DNA from: Saccharomonospora glauca K62 | GTDB lineage: Bacteria > Actinomycetota > Actinomycetes > Mycobacteriales > Pseudonocardiaceae | Direction of reading: 5' to 3' | Length of the DNA stretch: 64,000 nucleotides | Assembly (NCBI RefSeq): GCF_000243395.2 | Contig: NZ_CM001484.1 | Location: 1,537,568-1,601,567, forward strand | Part shown: piece by piece, positions 52,836 to 61,657 of the stretch | Layout of the letters: every line of letters starts with the position of its first letter | Numbering within the stretch: the first letter of the stretch is position 1 | Notes under the pieces: model-generated | What the model saw: only the letters and a program-made list of their open reading frames with translations | Told to the model about the DNA's origin: nothing | The model's database searches: none | Program-made: the position numbers and the translations under genes

Positions 52836-53879
52836 CTACGAGACCTCGCCGGCGCGGGCGGTCTCCCACACCTCGTGCCAGGCGGGGGCCAGCTCGGCGG
52901 CCCTGCGGGTGGCCAGCACCAGACTCGCCTCCCTGGCGACGCCCTTGCCCGCGATGTCGAACGCGGTGCCGTGGTCCACCGACACCCGCACGACGGGCAG
53001 CCCGACGGTGATGTTGACGCCGTCGTCGCCGTAGACCGCCTTGAACGGCGCGTGACCCTGGTCGTGGTAGCACACGACCACGAACTTCCACTTGCCCTTC
53101 ACCGCGGCCGGGATCAGCGCGTCGGCGGGCAGGGGACCCACGGCGTTGATGCCCGCGGCCTTCGCCCGCTCCACGGCGGGCGCGAGCACGTCGGCGTCCT
53201 CGTCGCCGAACAGCCGGTTCTCACCCGCGTGCGGGTTCAGACCGGCCAGCCCGATGGGCTCGTCGGGGCGGCCGAGCGCCCGTGCGAACGAGCCGACGAG
53301 TCGCAACACGCTGTCGGTGCGCTCCGGGGTGATCCCCTCGATCGCGTCGCGGAGCGAGACGTGGGTGGTGAGGTGGAAGAAGAACAGTTCCCCGGCCGAC
53401 AGCACGAGGCTGAAGTTCTTCACGCCGAACTCGTGAGCCAGCAGTTCGGTGTGACCGGGCCAGTTGTGGCCACCCGCGTGCATGGCCGCCTTGTTGAGCG
53501 GCGCGGTGACGATGCCGTCGACCTTCCCGTCGCGGGCGAGCGCGCAGGCGGTCATCACGAACCGGGCGGCGGCGTCGCCCGCGCGCGGGTTCAGCTCCCC
53601 GTAGGGCACGTCGTCCAGCGACGGCCCGTCCTGGATCACCTCGACGAGCGCCGGGTCTCCCGTGGCGTCGGCCGGAGAGTCGACGACCCGCACCGCCTCG
53701 GGATCCTTGCCGAGCAACGTCGCCGCCTTGCGGAGCGCGGCGGCGTCCCCGATCACCACGGGCTTGCAGAGGGTGCGCAGCTCGTCGTGGTCGAGCAGGG
53801 TCCGGATGGTGATCTCCGGTCCGATCCCGGCGACATCGCCCAGGGTGAGGGCGAGCGTGGGCACCTGCTGGTCGTTCAC
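52836..53879 (-). CDS. pdxA2: PdxA2-type 4-phospho-D-threonate/erythronate dehydrogenase
   Basis: A 347-residue PdxA-family dehydrogenase: LTLGDVAGIGPEIT at the N-terminus, GIVTAPLNKAAM and PGHTELLAHEFG (metal and substrate), YHDQGHAPFKAVYGD (His ligand) and VRVSVDHGTAFDIAGKG (split) near the end. True vitamin-B6 PdxA is similar in sequence. The adjacent four-carbon acid sugar kinase makes the catabolic PdxA2 role much more likely: NAD-dependent oxidation of 4-phospho-D-threonate or erythronate with CO2 loss, giving dihydroxyacetone phosphate. Three bases separate it from the kinase gene. Confidence 0.85.
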   Translation of the reverse strand: MNDQQVPTLALTLGDVAGIGPEITIRTLLDHDELRTLCKPVVIGDAAALRKAATLLGKDPEAVRVVDSPADATGDPALVEVIQDGPSLDDVPYGELNPRAGDAAARFVMTACALARDGKVDGIVTAPLNKAAMHAGGHNWPGHTELLAHEFGVKNFSLVLSAGELFFFHLTTHVSLRDAIEGITPERTDSVLRLVGSFARALGRPDEPIGLAGLNPHAGENRLFGDEDADVLAPAVERAKAAGINAVGPLPADALIPAAVKGKWKFVVVCYHDQGHAPFKAVYGDDGVNITVGLPVVRVSVDHGTAFDIAGKGVAREASLVLATRRAAELAPAWHEVWETARAGEVS

Positions 53880-53882
53880 CGG

Positions 53883-55067
53883 TTACTCCTTGTCATTTCG
53901 GGTCTTCCTGACCGCCTCCGCGGCCTTGATCAACACGTCGGGTTCGCCGAACCCACCCGCCTTCGTGGCCACGGGCAGGCCGGCGTTCGGGCCGCCGACC
54001 ACGGCGCCGAGCGGCACGCCCGGAGCCACCTGGCCGGTCACGCGGATGCCGCCGGCCCCCAGCGCGGCGAGGACGGCCCGCGCGCCGTCGCCACCGGTGG
54101 CCACGAGCCCCGCGACGTCGCCTTCGCGGACGAGGTCCGCGGCGAGGGCGGCGAGCCGGGAGGACACCACGTCCGGTGGCAGGGAGCCGTCCCCGCGGTC
54201 CGGAGCCCGCAGCAGCAACACCGGCGGGCGCCGAGTCGCCTCGGCGACGGCGGTGTCGGTGAAGTCGGCCCAGGCGGCGTCGTCGAGCAACTGGTGCCGG
54301 GTCGGTGCCAGCACGGGCACGCCGGAGGCGCTCAACCGCTCCACCTGTTCACCCGTCGCGGCGTGCAGTGTGGTGACGACCACCAGGGCGGTGCCCGCCG
54401 CCGGGGAGCGCCAATGCCGTGCCAGGGGAGCGGCCAGGCCGGCCGAGCCCACGGCCACGGCGCGGTCGCCGAGTGCGGCCGTCAACGCGGCGACGCGGTC
54501 GAGATCGGCCTCGTCGGCGGCGTCGACCACCACGACGCGCCCCGCGGAGCGGGCCCGGCGAGCCCACTCAGCGGGAGTGCCGTCCGGGTCGAGCGACAGC
54601 AGGGGCGCGTCGAGCAGCGTCGGCACGTGGCTGCACGTCACGGGGGTCACGGGGTCGCGTCCCACCGGCGTCTCCGCCACGGGGGTGCCGGCCACGAGCA
54701 GCGTGCCGTCCACCAGCGTCCGGCCGACGGCGGGAAACGCCGGGCACACCACGGCGGTCACCTCGTCGCCGAGCGCGTCGAGCACCGCGTCGATCTCCGC
54801 GCGCAGCGGTCCGCGCACGGTGGAGTCGATCTTCTTGTAGATCCGGGGGACCCCGGAGCGCACGAGGTCCGCCGTGACCGCTCGGACGCGGTCCGCCGCC
54901 TCGGTGGGAGGAAGGGCTCGCGAGTCGGTGGTGACGGCCACGACTTCCGCGGAGCTCGCCCCGAGGTCCAGCATCAGCTCGGCCGTCCAGCCGGCCTCGG
55001 TGAACTGCAGTGCGGTGTCCCCCGCCCCCGTGAGGTCGTCGGCGATCACCGCTACCCGTGGTGTCAT
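53883..55067 (-). CDS. dtnK: Four-carbon acid sugar kinase (DUF1537/DtnK family)
   Basis: A 394-residue kinase of the DUF1537 family. The N-terminal motif VAVIADDLTGAGDTALQF binds the acid sugar; KKIDSTVRGPLRAEID and CPAFPAVGRTLVDG follow. The C-terminal nucleotide-binding half has VATGGDGARAVLAALG and GVPLGAVVGG. Related enzymes phosphorylate D-threonate, D-erythronate or L-threonate at C4. It overlaps the permease gene's stop by ATGA and precedes pdxA2 by three bases. D-threonate is one option; the sugar acid isomer cannot be fixed from sequence. Confidence 0.85.
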   Translation of the reverse strand: MTPRVAVIADDLTGAGDTALQFTEAGWTAELMLDLGASSAEVVAVTTDSRALPPTEAADRVRAVTADLVRSGVPRIYKKIDSTVRGPLRAEIDAVLDALGDEVTAVVCPAFPAVGRTLVDGTLLVAGTPVAETPVGRDPVTPVTCSHVPTLLDAPLLSLDPDGTPAEWARRARSAGRVVVVDAADEADLDRVAALTAALGDRAVAVGSAGLAAPLARHWRSPAAGTALVVVTTLHAATGEQVERLSASGVPVLAPTRHQLLDDAAWADFTDTAVAEATRRPPVLLLRAPDRGDGSLPPDVVSSRLAALAADLVREGDVAGLVATGGDGARAVLAALGAGGIRVTGQVAPGVPLGAVVGGPNAGLPVATKAGGFGEPDVLIKAAEAVRKTRNDKE

Positions 55068-56065
55068 GACAGCTGCTCCCGCGAGGTGGCGGGGGGTGCG
55101 CTCAGCGCACCGGCCCGTTTGAGGACGAACGAGGCCAGCAGGGGAGCGAGGATCGCGGTCACCAGGACCGACGACGCCACCTGTGCGGTCGCCGTGCCGA
55201 CGTACGGTGCGAACGACGGGTCGGCCGCCGCCACGATGGCCGGGGTGGCGATCGCGTTACCCGCCGTCGTGCCCGCGGCGAATCCGAGGCCCGACTGCTT
55301 GCCGCGCCGCAGGATGAAGCGGTAGCCGAGGTAGACGAGGAAACCGGTGAACGGCGCGACCACCAGGCCCACCAGGATGCCGGTCAGGCCGCCGGTGAGC
55401 ACGTCACCGAGGTCGATGCCGGTGCCCAGGGAGAACGCGAAGAACGGGATGACGATGTTGGGCACCGGGTCCATGACCCGTCGCCACTCGCCGTCGAGGT
55501 TGCCGACGATCACACCGAGTAGGAACGGGACGATGGCCGCGATCAGGTCGGTCAGCGGGATGTCGCCGAAGCCGGAGGCCCCGAGGAAGAGCATGGTCAG
55601 GAAGGGGCCGTCGTTCACCGCGCTCGCGATGTAGGCACCTCGGTCGCGTTCGTCGCCGTACTGGCCCGCGAACGCCAGCCACAGCCCGCCGTTGCTGTTG
55701 TCCACGCAGGCGAGCAGGCCGAGCAGCGAGATGCCGAGGATGCCGTCGACCCCGACGACGAGCCCGAGCAACACCACGAGGCCCGCCGGGATGAGGCTCT
55801 TCATCAACAGCACGGTGCCCGCGTGCGCGAGGACGGGGCCGCTCGTTCGTGCCGTGACCTGCATACCGGTGGCGAAGATGAGCAGCGCGATGAACGGGGT
55901 CGCGCTGTCCTTGAACAGGCCGGTGGTGAAGCTGCCGATCTCCAGCGCTCCCGGCGCCAGCGTCGCGACGAGCGTGCCCAGCACCAGCGGGATCAGCATG
56001 AGCCCGCCGGGAATGCGTTGCATCGTGGCGAACAGTGGGACTCGGGAGGTCTCCGTACTGCTCAA
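55064..56065 (-). CDS. 2-keto-3-deoxygluconate permease family (KdgT) acid-sugar transporter
   Basis: A 333-residue membrane carrier of the KdgT family with about ten helices. Landmarks: MQRIPGGLMLIPLVLG, CVDNSNGGLWLAF, FLGASGFGDIPL, and TTAGNAIATPAIVAAADPSF (all typical of the family). Start is a TTG at 56065 six bases after AAGGAGG; no ATG or GTG with a ribosome site lies near it. A start at the internal ATG (about codon 15) would remove the first helix edge. It is the first gene of the four-gene operon, so its cargo is probably the four-carbon acid sugar used by DtnK and PdxA2. Confidence 0.85.
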   Translation of the reverse strand: MSSTETSRVPLFATMQRIPGGLMLIPLVLGTLVATLAPGALEIGSFTTGLFKDSATPFIALLIFATGMQVTARTSGPVLAHAGTVLLMKSLIPAGLVVLLGLVVGVDGILGISLLGLLACVDNSNGGLWLAFAGQYGDERDRGAYIASAVNDGPFLTMLFLGASGFGDIPLTDLIAAIVPFLLGVIVGNLDGEWRRVMDPVPNIVIPFFAFSLGTGIDLGDVLTGGLTGILVGLVVAPFTGFLVYLGYRFILRRGKQSGLGFAAGTTAGNAIATPAIVAAADPSFAPYVGTATAQVASSVLVTAILAPLLASFVLKRAGALSAPPATSREQLS

Positions 56066-56104
56066 TGCCGGCCTCCTTGTCGGCAGTGCGGCACTGGTGC
56101 CGCA

Positions 56105-56131
56105 CTTGTACGTATAGCTTGTGCGTACAAG
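56105..56131. promoter_or_regulatory. Double GntR-type operator upstream of the acid-sugar operon
   Basis: Two adjacent copies of a 13/14-bp palindrome, CTTGTACGTATAG and CTTGTGCGTACAAG, make an inverted repeat 40-66 bases upstream of the TTG start of the permease gene. Sites with central GT-AC halves are typical for GntR regulators, matching the GntR gene at the end of the operon. Confidence 0.7.
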
Positions 56132-56335
56132 ATGACACAGGTGTCGGCCGACGTCACGCGCGGCCCTCCGAAAACCGGTCCCCACGGTATGGCCGGGCCC
56201 ATGGCGAGAGCCCGGAGTGAGACGCGGGTCGCCCGCCCCGGCCGCCGTGCCACGTTTGGGTGAGGGGTGGGCCGGGTATCTCACGAACGGCCCGGTGGAT
56301 CGCCGGGCGAAGTCGTGTGACTGGTCGGAGTGTCC
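56132..56335. other. Intergenic gap
   Basis: About 200 bases between the acid-sugar operon and the next plus-strand gene. The left edge will carry the -35/-10 for the minus-strand operon. A GGGTGAGG stretch (56259-56266) lies well before the next gene. No other signal seen. Confidence 0.35.
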
Positions 56336-56809
56336 ATGGAATGGGAACTGGGATCCGCGGATCCTGTCGTCAGGGGTTTGCGGAACTACGTTCGCAACGT
56401 CGTGGAAACGCTGGGGTTGAACGGTGACTCCTCGTACGCGCAGTCGGAGCCGTTGAGCCTGTACCTCGCGGTGGACGGGCACCTCCCCGAATTCCCGTAC
56501 CGTGACGTCGCCCTGTTGTGGGACGAGGAGCACGGTTGGGCCGGGGCCCTGGAGACCGGGTGTGGCGAGGACCTCATCGTGGTGAGCTACCTCGGCGACG
56601 ACCCGCTTCCGAAGCCCGAGGTCGTGGCCTCCTACACCGCCGCCCTGTTGCGCGGCGAGTCGCCGGGACAGCCCGTACCGCCCGAGTTCCCCGTGGCCGA
56701 GGTGCGCCGGGGGCTGCGCTGGTTGGCACGCGTCCCGGACCTCGCCGGTTCGCCGCTCGGCGGGCATCGCGGCGTGTCGAGGACCCCGGTCCCGGCCAAG
56801 GCCAGTTGA
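56336..56809 (+). CDS. DUF6292-like protein
   Basis: A 157-residue protein with the pattern of an actinobacterial family I recognise as DUF6292-like: VVRGLRNYVRNVVETLGL at the N-terminus, EPLSLYLAVDGHLPEFPYRDVALLWDEEHGWAGALET (split) and EDLIVVSYLGDDPLPKPEVVA (split). It is an acidic soluble protein without signal peptide. ATG 56336 is preferred; a GTG two codons upstream overlaps the GGAG run. Function unknown; it is not clearly linked to the neighbours. Confidence 0.6.
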   Translation: MEWELGSADPVVRGLRNYVRNVVETLGLNGDSSYAQSEPLSLYLAVDGHLPEFPYRDVALLWDEEHGWAGALETGCGEDLIVVSYLGDDPLPKPEVVASYTAALLRGESPGQPVPPEFPVAEVRRGLRWLARVPDLAGSPLGGHRGVSRTPVPAKAS

Positions 56810-57008
56810 CCTCATGCCCCGGCGGCCTCGGGGGAGGAACCGGCGCCGGGGCGATCACCGAATCGACATCGATCGAACGGCGGAGCCCGAGTCGGCGGCC
56901 TCTCCGTGAAACGGCGGAAATCGTGTGCGCGCCCGTGACGTGGGCGCGGTGGCGTGGCTAGCGTGCGGAACCGATCCCATCGAAAAGCCCGAGAAAGGCT
57001 TGGTGTCC

Positions 57009-57458
57009 ATGGATCGGATTTCGCGAGTCCGTCGCCACGCGGTGGTGGCCTTGATCGCCGCCGGTGCGGCACTGACTCCCGTCGCGTACGCCTCCGCGGC
57101 CGATGAGTCCACAACGGACGGTATGCGGGCAGCGTCCACCGAGTGGTCGACGGAGTATGTGGGAGCCCGGGCATCCGGCATCCGCTGGGTCGAAGGGGCG
57201 TTTCCCGAACGCTACCTCCACGTCGAGGGTGAGCTGACCGGGCCCGCCGACGGCTGCGCGTCCGTGTGGGAGCAGTGGACCCACGACTTCGTCGTCTTCC
57301 CGAAGAAGAAGATCGCCACGGCCTGCGACGGGGAGAGTGTCCCGGTCCGGACGGGTAACTCCGTCAACTTTCCCACGATAAGCGGTCAGCTGTGGCTCTG
57401 TGAGGGCACGACGAGCGCCGACAACTGTGGCCAGCCGGTCCGTCTCACCGGTTCGTGA
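57009..57458 (+). CDS. Secreted hypothetical protein
   Basis: A 149-residue exported protein: basic start (MDRISRVRRH), hydrophobic signal core (AVVALIAAGAALTPVAYA), cleavage near ASA, then a mature strand-rich domain with three or four cysteines (DGCASVWEQW, TACDGES, LWLCEGTTSADNCG). No family recognised. ATG 57009 or GTG 57003 are both possible, with GAAAGG upstream. It overlaps the start of the M16 gene, which hints at co-expression with the peptide-processing genes downstream. Confidence 0.6.
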   Translation: MDRISRVRRHAVVALIAAGAALTPVAYASAADESTTDGMRAASTEWSTEYVGARASGIRWVEGAFPERYLHVEGELTGPADGCASVWEQWTHDFVVFPKKKIATACDGESVPVRTGNSVNFPTISGQLWLCEGTTSADNCGQPVRLTGS

Positions 57459-58743
57459 CCGACTGCCGAACGGGCTGCGGGTCGTGGTGGACCCGCGGCC
57501 CGAGGTGCCCGTCGTCGGCGTCGCCGTGGTGTACGGCTCCGGAAGCCGGGCCGAGCGCCCCGGAGAAGCGGGGCTGGCCCACCTCGTCGAACACCTGATG
57601 TTCCGGGGCTCGGCCCACGTCGCGCCGGGGGAACACGCCCGGCTCGTGGAACGCGGCGGCGGGGTGTTCAACGCGGTCACCAGGGCCGACGACACGGTCT
57701 ATCACCAGGTCGTGCCCGTCGGCGCGCTCGAACAGGTGTTGTTCTGCGAGGCGGACCGAATGCGCGGGCTGCGACTGACTCCGCAGTCGCTGCACCGGGA
57801 GGTCGAGGTCGTCGATCGCGAGATCCGCGACACGGTTCGTGACGTGCCCTACGGCGGTTTCCCGAGGAACGCGCTCAAGGCGGTGTTGTTCGACCGATTC
57901 GCCAACGCCCACGACACCTACGGCGACGTGGAGGTGCTCCGCGCGCTCACGGTGGCCGACGTCGAACGATTCCTCCACGACCACTACACCCCGCGCAACG
58001 CCGCCGTGGCGGTGTCGGGACCGGTCACCGTGGACCAGGTGAGGGAACTGGTGTCCGACCACTTCGGAGACATCCCGGCCGGGGCGGCCGTGCCGCGTCC
58101 CGACCTGACCGAACCGGTACCGGACCGGCCGCGACACGACACCCGGTACGACCCGCGCGCCCCCTTTCCCGCCGTCGCGATGGGCTGGCGGGTACCCGAT
58201 CCCCTCGGCGACCCCGACGCCTTCCTGCCGTACGTGGTGTTGGCGGAGCTGCTCGCCGGGGACGGCCGGGCCCCGCTGCCCCGACGCCTGGTGCGTACCG
58301 AGGGCGTCGCGGTGACCGTCGACGCCGCCGTGAACCTCATGGGCGATCCGTTCGGCGTGCGCGACCCCACCGGTTTCCATATCACCGTCCACTTCCGACC
58401 CGGAGTCGCCGTCGAGCGAGTCGTGGCCGCCATCGAGGAGGAGTGCCGAGCGGTGGCGGACACCGGACCGACGCCGGGGGAGCGTGCTCGCGTGCTCGGC
58501 AAACTCACGGCAAGACTGTCCGGTCGCCTCGACGACGTCAGCGCGCGGGCCGTGTGGGCGGCGCGCTTCGCGCTCCAACGGAACACACCGGACCTCGGCG
58601 GGGAACTCCTCGGCGGACTTGCCGCGGTGGACGACGACGCCGTCCGGGCCGCCGCCCGCGCCGTGAGCTCGCGACCCCACGCCACGGTGGAAGTCGTCAC
58701 CGAACCACCGTCCCGCACCGTGACCACGGCGGGGGCGGCGTGA
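57427..58743 (+). CDS. M16 family zinc metallopeptidase (catalytic subunit)
   Basis: A 438-residue M16B peptidase. The inverted zinc motif HLVEH (about residues 52-56) is intact, with the third ligand expected in the ...EVEVVDREI... helix about 75 residues on. The usual RLPNGLRVVVDPRPEVP opening and the two-domain M16 pattern (PVTVDQVRELVSDHFG; FHITVHFRPGVA) are present. The start is uncertain (GTG 57427 or 57400) and overlaps the preceding gene. No signal peptide, so it is cytoplasmic. Its stop overlaps the GTG of a second M16-like protein lacking the zinc site. The pair should be one heterodimeric protease, as in other M16B pairs, and could trim a peptide leader. Confidence 0.85.
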   Translation: MASRSVSPVRDRLPNGLRVVVDPRPEVPVVGVAVVYGSGSRAERPGEAGLAHLVEHLMFRGSAHVAPGEHARLVERGGGVFNAVTRADDTVYHQVVPVGALEQVLFCEADRMRGLRLTPQSLHREVEVVDREIRDTVRDVPYGGFPRNALKAVLFDRFANAHDTYGDVEVLRALTVADVERFLHDHYTPRNAAVAVSGPVTVDQVRELVSDHFGDIPAGAAVPRPDLTEPVPDRPRHDTRYDPRAPFPAVAMGWRVPDPLGDPDAFLPYVVLAELLAGDGRAPLPRRLVRTEGVAVTVDAAVNLMGDPFGVRDPTGFHITVHFRPGVAVERVVAAIEEECRAVADTGPTPGERARVLGKLTARLSGRLDDVSARAVWAARFALQRNTPDLGGELLGGLAAVDDDAVRAAARAVSSRPHATVEVVTEPPSRTVTTAGAA

Positions 58744-60044
58744 CCCGAACGATTCCACCCACCCGGCCCCCGGAGACGATCACCGTGCCCGCGCACGGTC
58801 GACGACGAGCGGCGACGGGCCTTCGGGTGTTCGCCGCTTCCCGACCGGCGCCGTTGACCGAAGTGCGGTTGTACGTACCACTGCCCGGCGCGGGCCACGC
58901 GACGACCGCCGCCGTCCTGGCCGAGATGCTGTTCGCGGGCCGAAGCCGGCTGCGCGACCGGTTGGACGCCATCGGAGGACACCTGTTCGCCGTCGCGGGC
59001 GCCGACAGCCTCGTCGTCAGCGGCAACGCGCTCGCCGCCCACACCCGCGAGCTGTTCACGTTGCTCGCGGGCGCGTTGCGGGAAAAGGTCCGCTCCCGGC
59101 CCGAGCTGCACCTGGCTCGCGCGCGGATCGCCGACGGCTTCCGCCTGGCGCGCAGCCGTCCCGAACTCGTCGTGCACCAGGCGCTGAGCACCATCAGGTA
59201 CGCGGGCCACCCTTACGGGCAACCCCCGCCCGAACCGACGGTGGTGGACGCGGTGACCGAGCACGACGTGATCGAGTTGTGGGAGTCGCTGCGCCCCGCC
59301 GACGCCACGCTGTGCGTGGTCGCCTCCGCCCCGGTCGAGCAGACCCTGGACCTCGCCGCCGAGACGTTCGCGGAATGGCGCGGGTCGGCGCGGCCCGCAC
59401 CCGAGGAGGTCCCCGTTCCGCCACCACGCCCCGGCCCGGTGACGCTCGTGCACCGGGACTCGGCCGACCGGGTGTTGCTCCGGTGGGGGCTGGACGTCGT
59501 CGGGCCGGCCCATCCCGAGCTGCCCGCCGTCGAACTGACCCACACCGCGCTGGGCGGCTCGTACTCCTGCCGCCTGGTGGAGACGCTGCGGCAACGACAC
59601 GGCTGGGCCTACACGCCGTCGACCTCGCTGCTCCACCAGCGACGAGCGAGCCTGCTGGTGGTCTCGGCCGACGTGCCCACAGAGGCCGCCGAGGCAGTAC
59701 TCGACCTGGTGCGGGACGAGCTGCGCGGGCTCGCGGAGAATCCCGTCCGCGGCGAGGAACTCGAACGGGCCCGAGGGAAGACCCTGGGGGCGCACGCGTT
59801 GAGTCTGCGATCGGCCGCCCACGTGGCCGACGTGATGCTGACCCTCGCCGAACACGACCTCGAACTCGACGCCGTCGAACGGCGGGTACGAAAGCTGCAT
59901 GCCGTCCGTGAGTCCGATATGGAATCGGTGGCACGGCGACTGTTCACCCCGGAACGGGCGACCGAGGTCGTGCTCGGCGACGCCGTCCTGCTGTACGCGA
60001 AGCTGAGCGCGTTCTATCCGGTCGTGCACCGATCGATGGAGTAG
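58740..60044 (+). CDS. M16 family protein without zinc site (partner subunit)
   Basis: A 434-residue M16-fold protein. It keeps the family's structural stretches (TEVRLYVPLPGAGH, FAGRSRLRDRLDAIGGHLFAV (split), YGQPPP, LGGSYSCRLVETLRQRHGWAYT (split)). It has no HxxEH, so it is the non-catalytic half of the pair with the preceding gene (GTG start overlapping its stop). The RLVETLRQRHG-Y segment is the conserved substrate-clamp motif of M16B second subunits. A heterodimeric peptidase is thus expected. Confidence 0.85.
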   Translation: MTRTIPPTRPPETITVPAHGRRRAATGLRVFAASRPAPLTEVRLYVPLPGAGHATTAAVLAEMLFAGRSRLRDRLDAIGGHLFAVAGADSLVVSGNALAAHTRELFTLLAGALREKVRSRPELHLARARIADGFRLARSRPELVVHQALSTIRYAGHPYGQPPPEPTVVDAVTEHDVIELWESLRPADATLCVVASAPVEQTLDLAAETFAEWRGSARPAPEEVPVPPPRPGPVTLVHRDSADRVLLRWGLDVVGPAHPELPAVELTHTALGGSYSCRLVETLRQRHGWAYTPSTSLLHQRRASLLVVSADVPTEAAEAVLDLVRDELRGLAENPVRGEELERARGKTLGAHALSLRSAAHVADVMLTLAEHDLELDAVERRVRKLHAVRESDMESVARRLFTPERATEVVLGDAVLLYAKLSAFYPVVHRSME

Positions 60045-60134
60045 CGGAGACCGCGGATCAGTCGGCTGGTGGAGGACACCGTTCGCGCACCGTTCCTAGC
60101 ATCGACACGTCGTGCGAGGCGGCGTGGAGGCACA

Positions 60135-61640
60135 GTGAACGAGTGGGCCGAAAAGACCGTGCCGGTGGCCGCGCCCGCCGGACGGGTGTGGTCCCTGCTG
60201 GCGACGTCGCAGTGCTGGCCGTGGCTGTTCGGCACGGGAATCTCCGTGGACTTCGCGGGCCGCGAGGGCGGCCGAACGCGATACCGCCTGCGGAAGGACG
60301 AGACCGAGAGCGAGATCGAGGTCGTCCCCGCTCCGAACGACCGGACGGTCGAGGTGCGCCATGCTGATCGCGGTGTCCTGACCTGCCGTGTCGATGCCGT
60401 CGGGCACGAAGCCGTCAGTAAGTGGACGGTGAGTCCCGAAGCCGGGGAACCCCTCGCGGCCGTGTGGCGCACGGTCGAGTCCTGCGCTCCCGCGATCGAG
60501 AAGACCAGTCGAGCCATCGACACCGCGCTCGCCCCCGACGACCCGCTCGACCGCGCGAAGGCACTCGTTCCGCTCGCCCGCGACCGCGCCGACGACTCCC
60601 GGACCGCCCGCACGCTCGACCCCGCGGTGGTCACCGCGCTGCGCGAGTGCGGGATCTTCCGGATCGGACTGCCGCGTTCGCTCGGCGGCGCGGACCTGCC
60701 CGCCCGCACCGTCGTGGCCGTCGTCGAGGAGCTGAGCCGGGCCGACTCCGCCACCGGGTGGTGTGGCTTCATCGGCAACCAGAACGCCTACGCGGCGTGG
60801 CTGCCGCCCGACACGCTCGCGCGCATGGTGGGGCCGGACGGCTCCTTCGTCCTGGCGGGATCGACGGCGGTGCTGGGCACGGCCGAACCGACCGGCGACG
60901 GCGGCTACCGCGTCAACGGGCGGTGGCGGTTCAACAGCGGATGCCTGCACGCCGACTGGATCATGGCCGGGGTGACGGTGCCCGCCGAGGACGGGACACG
61001 GGTGCCCCGGCTGGTGTTCGTCCCGTGGCGACGAGCCACCGTGCTCGACACCTGGCACGTCGCCGGACTGGCGGGCACGGGTAGCCACGACGTCGTGCTC
61101 GCCGACGTGGAGGTGCCCGAGGACTTCGTCGCGCCCCTGTTCAGCGGCCCGTCCCGTGCCCCGGACCCTTTGCACCGGCTCAGCCCCTACAACATCCAGG
61201 GCGTGCTCATGGTCGGCCTGCCGCTCGGCCTGGCACGTCGCGCCCTCGACGAACTCGACGCGTTGCTGTCCTCGGCCGCGGAGGCGTGCCCGGACGACCT
61301 CGTCGTGGAGGCGGCCCGGTTGGAGACCCGCCTGGAGGCCGCTCGCGCGCTCGCGCTGAGCACAGTGGACGCGTACTGGGACGAACTGCGCACCCGGCCC
61401 CAGCTCACGCCGCGCTCGGCCGCGCGGTTGGCGCTCGTGCTCCGACACGCCGTGGACACGGCCAAGCACGTCGTCGAGAGCGTCTCGGCGATCGCGGAGC
61501 ACGGCGGCGACGCCGGTGCGGCCCGGACCCTGCGCGTGCTGCTGCGCGACGTCTACGGCGCCGGCGCGCACTTCGCCTGTAGTGACGACGTGTACCTGCG
61601 CAACGCGACACGGTTCGCCGGACGTGCCGGGGACCCGTGA
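60135..61640 (+). CDS. SRPBCC-acyl-CoA dehydrogenase-like fusion flavoprotein
   Basis: A 501-residue two-domain protein. Residues about 1-125 look like an SRPBCC fold (VPVAAPAGRVWSLLATSQCWPW, split). The rest is an acyl-CoA dehydrogenase/flavin monooxygenase fold: GIFRIGLPRSLGGADLPA, VEELSRADSATGWCGFIGNQN (split), GGYRVNGRWRFNSGCLHADWIMAG (split), AGTGSHDVVLADVEVP, then a C-terminal helical bundle with EHGGDAGAARTLRVLLRD. The fold is close to HsaA/nitrososynthase-type flavoproteins, which use reduced flavin on non-CoA substrates. GTG 60135 has GGAGG four bases upstream. A fusion of these folds is uncommon. It could oxidise a modified peptide. Confidence 0.75.
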   Translation: MNEWAEKTVPVAAPAGRVWSLLATSQCWPWLFGTGISVDFAGREGGRTRYRLRKDETESEIEVVPAPNDRTVEVRHADRGVLTCRVDAVGHEAVSKWTVSPEAGEPLAAVWRTVESCAPAIEKTSRAIDTALAPDDPLDRAKALVPLARDRADDSRTARTLDPAVVTALRECGIFRIGLPRSLGGADLPARTVVAVVEELSRADSATGWCGFIGNQNAYAAWLPPDTLARMVGPDGSFVLAGSTAVLGTAEPTGDGGYRVNGRWRFNSGCLHADWIMAGVTVPAEDGTRVPRLVFVPWRRATVLDTWHVAGLAGTGSHDVVLADVEVPEDFVAPLFSGPSRAPDPLHRLSPYNIQGVLMVGLPLGLARRALDELDALLSSAAEACPDDLVVEAARLETRLEAARALALSTVDAYWDELRTRPQLTPRSAARLALVLRHAVDTAKHVVESVSAIAEHGGDAGAARTLRVLLRDVYGAGAHFACSDDVYLRNATRFAGRAGDP

Positions 61641-61657
61641 CCGGGCGGGAGGCGACT

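Noticed and set aside
52836-53879. Vitamin B6 biosynthetic pdxA
   Set aside because: The family match is real, but the operon with a DUF1537 kinase, an acid-sugar permease and a GntR regulator supports the catabolic PdxA2 role.
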